Part shown: positions 40,996-44,494 of the stretch, one piece after another
Numbering within the stretch: position 1 is the first letter of the stretch
How the letters are laid out: every line of letters begins with the position of its first letter
Notes under the pieces: model-generated
The model's input: only the letters and a program-made list of their open reading frames with translations
Database searches by the model: none
Told to the model about the DNA's origin: nothing
From: Sphingobium sp.
GTDB lineage: Bacteria; Pseudomonadota; Alphaproteobacteria; Sphingomonadales; Sphingomonadaceae
Direction of reading: 5' to 3'
DNA length: 44,494 nt
Assembly: GCA_017745115.1 (NCBI GenBank)
Contig: JAGIAA010000022.1
Location: 1-44,494, forward strand
Program-made: the position numbers and the translations under genes

Positions 40996-43073
40996 AAACC
41001 GGAACGAACAACCCATGGATGCCGGTCGCGCGGGTCGCGGCCGGCAATCACTTTATGGCCATCCGCCAGGATGAGTGCGCCGCCCATCGGGCCTAATGTT
41101 TTGACATCGAGCTTGAGCCAGCGGGGCGTGCATGCCTGCGGTAGCATGCGGTCCGCGATCACGATGTCGGCCTTCGCACAGGCATCGACGACATCCTGCC
41201 AGGGCAGCATGTAGCCGCTCCGGGTGGCCAATAACCGCATCCCCTTCACCGTGACGGCGCAGGCGTCCGGCGAACAGAGCGCGCCCGGCAGCGTCGCAAG
41301 GTCGGCAAATTCGCCTTCATAGCCCGCCGCTTCCGAGAGCTGGTCGCGCATATAGTCTCCGGCGCGCGCTCGGAGCAGAGCATAGCCGTCATCCACCGTC
41401 CGCACCGCAACATGCCGTCCATCCGCCGTCACAAGGACGTCGGGAGTCGGTGACAGGGCGATAAAGCCAACGCCGAGCAGCGCGACGACGGCGCCCGCAA
41501 GCCGCAGCGGCCCGCGCCAGAGCATGAACCACAGAAGTCCCGCCATGGTCAGCGCAAAAGCCCCGCCCCCGATCGCCGGCATCGTCATGACGGCATAAGG
41601 CAGTGCCGAGACATGGTGCGCGAGTGCGAGCAGCAGGCCGAGCGCCTTGCCCGTCACCCACCAGGCCGGCGCGCCCAGCCCGACGAGGTCCAGTACGAGC
41701 GCGAGCGCCTCGGCCGGCATGACAACGAAGCTGGTCAGGGGAATGGCGACCAGATTGGCCAGCGATCCGAGAAGGCCGGCACGGTGGAAATGGTAGATGG
41801 CGATCGGCATCAGGACGAGCTCGACGGCCATGCCGGTCACCAGCAGCGCCGCAAACCCGCGCATCAAGCGCCTCACCCGCCCCTCCTCGCGCCGCGCGAA
41901 CAGGTCGCGGGTGCGCGGCCATTCATAGAGCGCGACGATGGCGGTGACGGCGGCAAAACTCATCTGGAAGCTGGGCCCGATGACCGCTTCGGGCCAGAAG
42001 ATCATGACGACGAGCGCGCCGACGGCGACCAGGCGCAAGCTGATCGCCTCGCGGCCGAGCATGAGCCCGGCGATCACAAGAAGCGCCGCGACGCAGCTCC
42101 TGACCGTCGGCACCTGCGCGCCCGTGAGCAGCGTGTAACCCAACCCCGCCAACGCACCGGCACAGGCTGCGATGAGGATGAGTGGAAAGCGCAGCGCCAG
42201 CGTCGGCGAAAGCGCCAGCAGCCGGTAGACGATGAACATGACGCCCGCGATCAGTGCGGACACGTGTAGCCCGCTGATCGAGAGGAGGTGCGCAAGGCCG
42301 CTGCGCCGCATCGCTTCGGCATCTTCTTCGCTGATCCCGGCCTGCTCGCCGGTCGCGAAGGCGACGGCGATCGCGCCTTCCGGTCCCGGCAGGCGCCCGG
42401 CAATATGGCTACCCAGCCGCTCGCGCAGGCCCGGGCCCTGCTTGCCCGCGGCGATCCGCTCAACCTTGCCGATCGAGCGCCCGGTCGCGCCGATGCCGGA
42501 AAAATAGGCGCCGACGGCAAAATCATAGCTTCCCGGCAACGCGGCCGCGGGCGGCGGCATCAGTCGCGCCTTCACGCGAACCGTGTCGCCCGCCGCCAAG
42601 TCTTTCGGCAAATCCTCGGGCGGCGCATTGACGCGTACCTTCGCCGGCAGGTCGGGCCGGGCATTCGGCGCCAGCGTCAGCCGCGTCACCCCGCGCGAGG
42701 ATTGGGGCTCCGCGGCCAGCACCGGCGCCTGCATCTCGACCATCGCCGCCCGGCCCAGCGGTGGCGCGCCGGCCAGCAGTGCCTTGGCCCACGGGATCAT
42801 GCACCCCGCCGCCATCAGTACCACACCGATGATAAGCATCTGCGTAAAACGCCCGCCTCGTGCCAGGACGCCCAGCCCCGTGGCCACGCCCAGCCAGACC
42901 AGCAGCCAGGCGATCCATTGCGGCTGCGCGGGCAGCACGAACCAGGCGCAAATCCCCGCGCCAAGCGCCACAGGCGCAAACAGCGGCAACTGCGCGCGCT
43001 CACGCTCCAGCACCGTTTCGACACGCGCCGGCAAGCCCGCGAGCGCACTCTTGCTGCGCCGCAGCACTCCCAT
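40893..43073 (-). CDS. comEC: ComEC/Rec2 family DNA-uptake channel protein
   Basis: From ATG 43073 the membrane protein has 726 residues; the frame is open to 43184, but that would overlap gltX. The N-terminal TMs ([22 protein letters not shown]) and an OB-like DUF4131 region precede the Competence domain, with [41 protein letters not shown] and [13 protein letters not shown]. The C-terminal part resembles a metallo-beta-lactamase domain ([24 protein letters not shown]), but no HxHxDH metal site is present. Family members bring single-stranded DNA across the inner membrane. The last 30-odd residues are Arg/Ser-rich, lie antisense to the oxygenase gene and look like an extension. Confidence 0.92.
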   Translation of the reverse strand: MGVLRRSKSALAGLPARVETVLERERAQLPLFAPVALGAGICAWFVLPAQPQWIAWLLVWLGVATGLGVLARGGRFTQMLIIGVVLMAAGCMIPWAKALLAGAPPLGRAAMVEMQAPVLAAEPQSSRGVTRLTLAPNARPDLPAKVRVNAPPEDLPKDLAAGDTVRVKARLMPPPAAALPGSYDFAVGAYFSGIGATGRSIGKVERIAAGKQGPGLRERLGSHIAGRLPGPEGAIAVAFATGEQAGISEEDAEAMRRSGLAHLLSISGLHVSALIAGVMFIVYRLLALSPTLALRFPLILIAACAGALAGLGYTLLTGAQVPTVRSCVAALLVIAGLMLGREAISLRLVAVGALVVMIFWPEAVIGPSFQMSFAAVTAIVALYEWPRTRDLFARREEGRVRRLMRGFAALLVTGMAVELVLMPIAIYHFHRAGLLGSLANLVAIPLTSFVVMPAEALALVLDLVGLGAPAWWVTGKALGLLLALAHHVSALPYAVMTMPAIGGGAFALTMAGLLWFMLWRGPLRLAGAVVALLGVGFIALSPTPDVLVTADGRHVAVRTVDDGYALLRARAGDYMRDQLSEAAGYEGEFADLATLPGALCSPDACAVTVKGMRLLATRSGYMLPWQDVVDACAKADIVIADRMLPQACTPRWLKLDVKTLGPMGGALILADGHKVIAGRDPRDRHPWVVRSGFQRRMESSASAITGGSQRRLTRRARSPADSSPGN

Positions 43074-43149
43074 TTGCGGGAGCGAAAAGGCCGTGCTAGG
43101 GGCGTGCTCAGTCAACCGGGATCCCCTTCCCAACGGAGCATTGCATAGC

Positions 43150-44494
43150 GTGTCGGACGCACAGAAAACAACGAAGGTCGTCACGCGTTTCGCTCCGTCC
43201 CCGACGGGTTATCTCCATATTGGCGGCGCCCGCACCGCTCTGTTCAACTGGCTGTACGCCCGCCACCATGGCGGCACGTTCCTGCTGCGCATCGAGGATA
43301 CCGACCGCGCCCGCTCGACCGAGCAGGCGATCGAGGCGATCTTCGACGGTCTTGGCTGGCTCGGCCTCGCCGGCGACGCGGAGCCGGTGTTCCAGTTCGC
43401 GCGCGCGCACCGCCATGCAGAGGTCGCGCACCAGATGCTCGCGGCCGGCCATGCCTATAAATGCTTCGCGACGCCCGAGGAGCTGGCCGAGCTGCGCGAG
43501 CAGCAGCGCGCCGCCAAGCAGCCGATGCGCTACGACGGCCGCTGGCGTGACCGCGATCCCGCCGAGGGCGGCGACAAGCCGTTCGTGATCCGCCTCAGGG
43601 CGCCGCGCGAGGGCCAGACAACGATCAACGACCAGGTCCAGGGCGCCGTCACCGTGCAGAATGCCGAGCTGGACGACATGATCCTGCTCCGTTCGGACGG
43701 CACGCCGACCTATATGCTGGCCGTCGTCGTCGACGATCACGACATGGGCGTGACGCACGTCATCCGCGGCGACGATCATCTCAACAACGCCTTCCGCCAG
43801 CTCGGCATCATCCGCGCCATGAACTGGCCCGAGCCGACCTATGCGCACATCCCGCTGATCCACGGCGCGGACGGCGCCAAGCTCTCCAAGCGCCACGGCG
43901 CCATGGGCGTCGACGCCTATCGCGACGAGCTCGGCATGCTGCCCGAGGCGGTGAGCAATTACCTGCTGCGCCTGGGCTGGGGCCATGGCGACGAGGAGAC
44001 CATCTCCCGCGAGCGGGCGATCGAGCTGTTCGACCTGCCCGGCGTCGGCAAGTCGCCTTCGCGCTTCGACATCAAGAAGCTCGAAAACATCAACGCGCAT
44101 TATGTCCGCGAGGCCGATGACGGGCGGCTCGCGCTGCTCGTTGCCGAGCGCATGCCGCCGCTCGAGGATGCCGCGGCGGCACAGGCCCGCCTGCACAAGC
44201 TCGCCGATATCATGCCCGCGCTCAAGCCCCGCGCGAAGACCGTGCTGGAGCTGTTGGACGGAGCGGCGTTCCTCTTCGCACAGCGCCCGATTCCTGTCGA
44301 CGAGCCCGCGTCATTGTTGCTAGACGATGCGGCGCGGGGACTGCTTGCAGCCGTGGCCGAGCGTCTCAGCGCCCTTTCCGAATGGACGCTCGAGGCGATC
44401 GAGACCGCGGTGCGCGCCGCGGCAGAGGAAGCCGAGCTTGGCCTCGGCAAGGTAGCCCAGCCGTTGCGCGCCGCGCTGACGGGCCGGACGACCT
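43150..44494 (+). CDS. gltX: Glutamyl-tRNA synthetase, 3' end beyond window
   Basis: The frame starts at GTG 43150 with GGAG 10 nt upstream and stays open to the window edge (448 codons). The class I signature is intact: [20 protein letters not shown] (HIGH-like HIGG at 23-26), [12 protein letters not shown], and [12 protein letters not shown] for the KMSKS-like loop (about 243-251). [20 protein letters not shown] and [11 protein letters not shown] are also typical. It charges tRNA-Glu; alphaproteobacteria often carry two GltX copies, one charging tRNA-Gln, and which this is cannot be told. The last visible residues [11 protein letters not shown] are close to the usual C-terminus, so about 20-25 residues are missing. 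It is divergent from comEC. Confidence 0.96.
   Translation, partial: MSDAQKTTKVVTRFAPSPTGYLHIGGARTALFNWLYARHHGGTFLLRIEDTDRARSTEQAIEAIFDGLGWLGLAGDAEPVFQFARAHRHAEVAHQMLAAGHAYKCFATPEELAELREQQRAAKQPMRYDGRWRDRDPAEGGDKPFVIRLRAPREGQTTINDQVQGAVTVQNAELDDMILLRSDGTPTYMLAVVVDDHDMGVTHVIRGDDHLNNAFRQLGIIRAMNWPEPTYAHIPLIHGADGAKLSKRHGAMGVDAYRDELGMLPEAVSNYLLRLGWGHGDEETISRERAIELFDLPGVGKSPSRFDIKKLENINAHYVREADDGRLALLVAERMPPLEDAAAAQARLHKLADIMPALKPRAKTVLELLDGAAFLFAQRPIPVDEPASLLLDDAARGLLAAVAERLSALSEWTLEAIETAVRAAAEEAELGLGKVAQPLRAALTGRTT

Noticed and set aside
43074..43184. Upstream extension of comEC
   Set aside because: It would overlap the divergent gltX start and contributes no conserved sequence.
1..44494. Prophage, integron, transposon or defence island
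   Set aside because: No transposase, integrase, phage structural gene, tRNA attachment site or restriction/abortive-infection gene was found; the genes are mostly housekeeping or metabolic.

Overview
The window is about 44.5 kb of high-GC chromosome, most likely from an alphaproteobacterium of the order Sphingomonadales (Sphingomonas/Sphingobium/Novosphingobium relatives). The pointers are the syntenic backbone (a PpiD-like isomerase gene next to trpE, then trpG-trpD-trpC-moaC-moeA, and on to lexA, comEC and gltX), a lexA promoter with a GTTC-N7-GTTC SOS box of the alphaproteobacterial type, an MlaA protein carrying the IVVTGR motif common in sphingomonad exported proteins, and several families of intergenic palindromes. 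The assignment is an inference from gene content and order; no rRNA or tRNA gene is visible.

Region 1 (1-5908) looks like a catabolic locus. On the minus strand lie genes for an aldehyde dehydrogenase, an NTF2/SnoaL-like protein, a zinc alcohol dehydrogenase, an HSL-type esterase and a carotenoid/lignostilbene-type oxygenase cut by the window edge. A divergent TauD/TfdA-type 2-oxoglutarate dioxygenase faces them. Together they could open and oxidise an aromatic or isoprenoid substrate, but the substrate cannot be read from sequence. Region 2 (6150-10573) holds a chemoreceptor and the peroxide-defence set ohr-ohrR followed by a DHA2-type MFS pump. Region 3 (10839-14415) is a tightly packed minus-strand run: metZ, apaG, a GcvA-like LysR regulator and an AI-2E/PerM-family membrane protein. 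Region 4 (14620-21313) has a PMT-like glycosyltransferase, two tandem hemerythrin-like paralogues, leuB, recO, an exported FKBP isomerase, mlaA and tpiA.

Region 5 (21492-34352) is the tryptophan/molybdopterin axis: ppiD-like, trpE, trpG, trpD, trpC, moaC, moeA. The trp genes are split. About 4.5 kb of accessory genes (exported M20 peptidase, CDF zinc exporter, exported MetX-like hydrolase, single-domain asparaginase) sits between trpE and trpG. A 42-codon ORF and a PilZ gene sit between trpG and trpD, and a palindromic repeat pair sits between trpD and trpC. Region 6 (34478-38976) contains an unknown acidic protein, a cytochrome c-quinoprotein dehydrogenase, a secreted protein of unknown function and a CheY-like regulator. 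Region 7 (39216-44494) contains lexA with its SOS box, a 2-oxoglutarate/Fe(II) oxygenase whose 3' end overlaps the convergent comEC, and gltX, which is cut by the right edge.

The least explained items are the tandem hemerythrin-like pair with step-wise loss of iron ligands, the in-frame triplication of the last codons and stop of trpE, the palindrome-bounded insertions in the trp cluster, and two orphan ORFs (30149 and 34478). I did not find a clearly new defence or mobile system. There is no transposase, integrase, CRISPR array or phage module.
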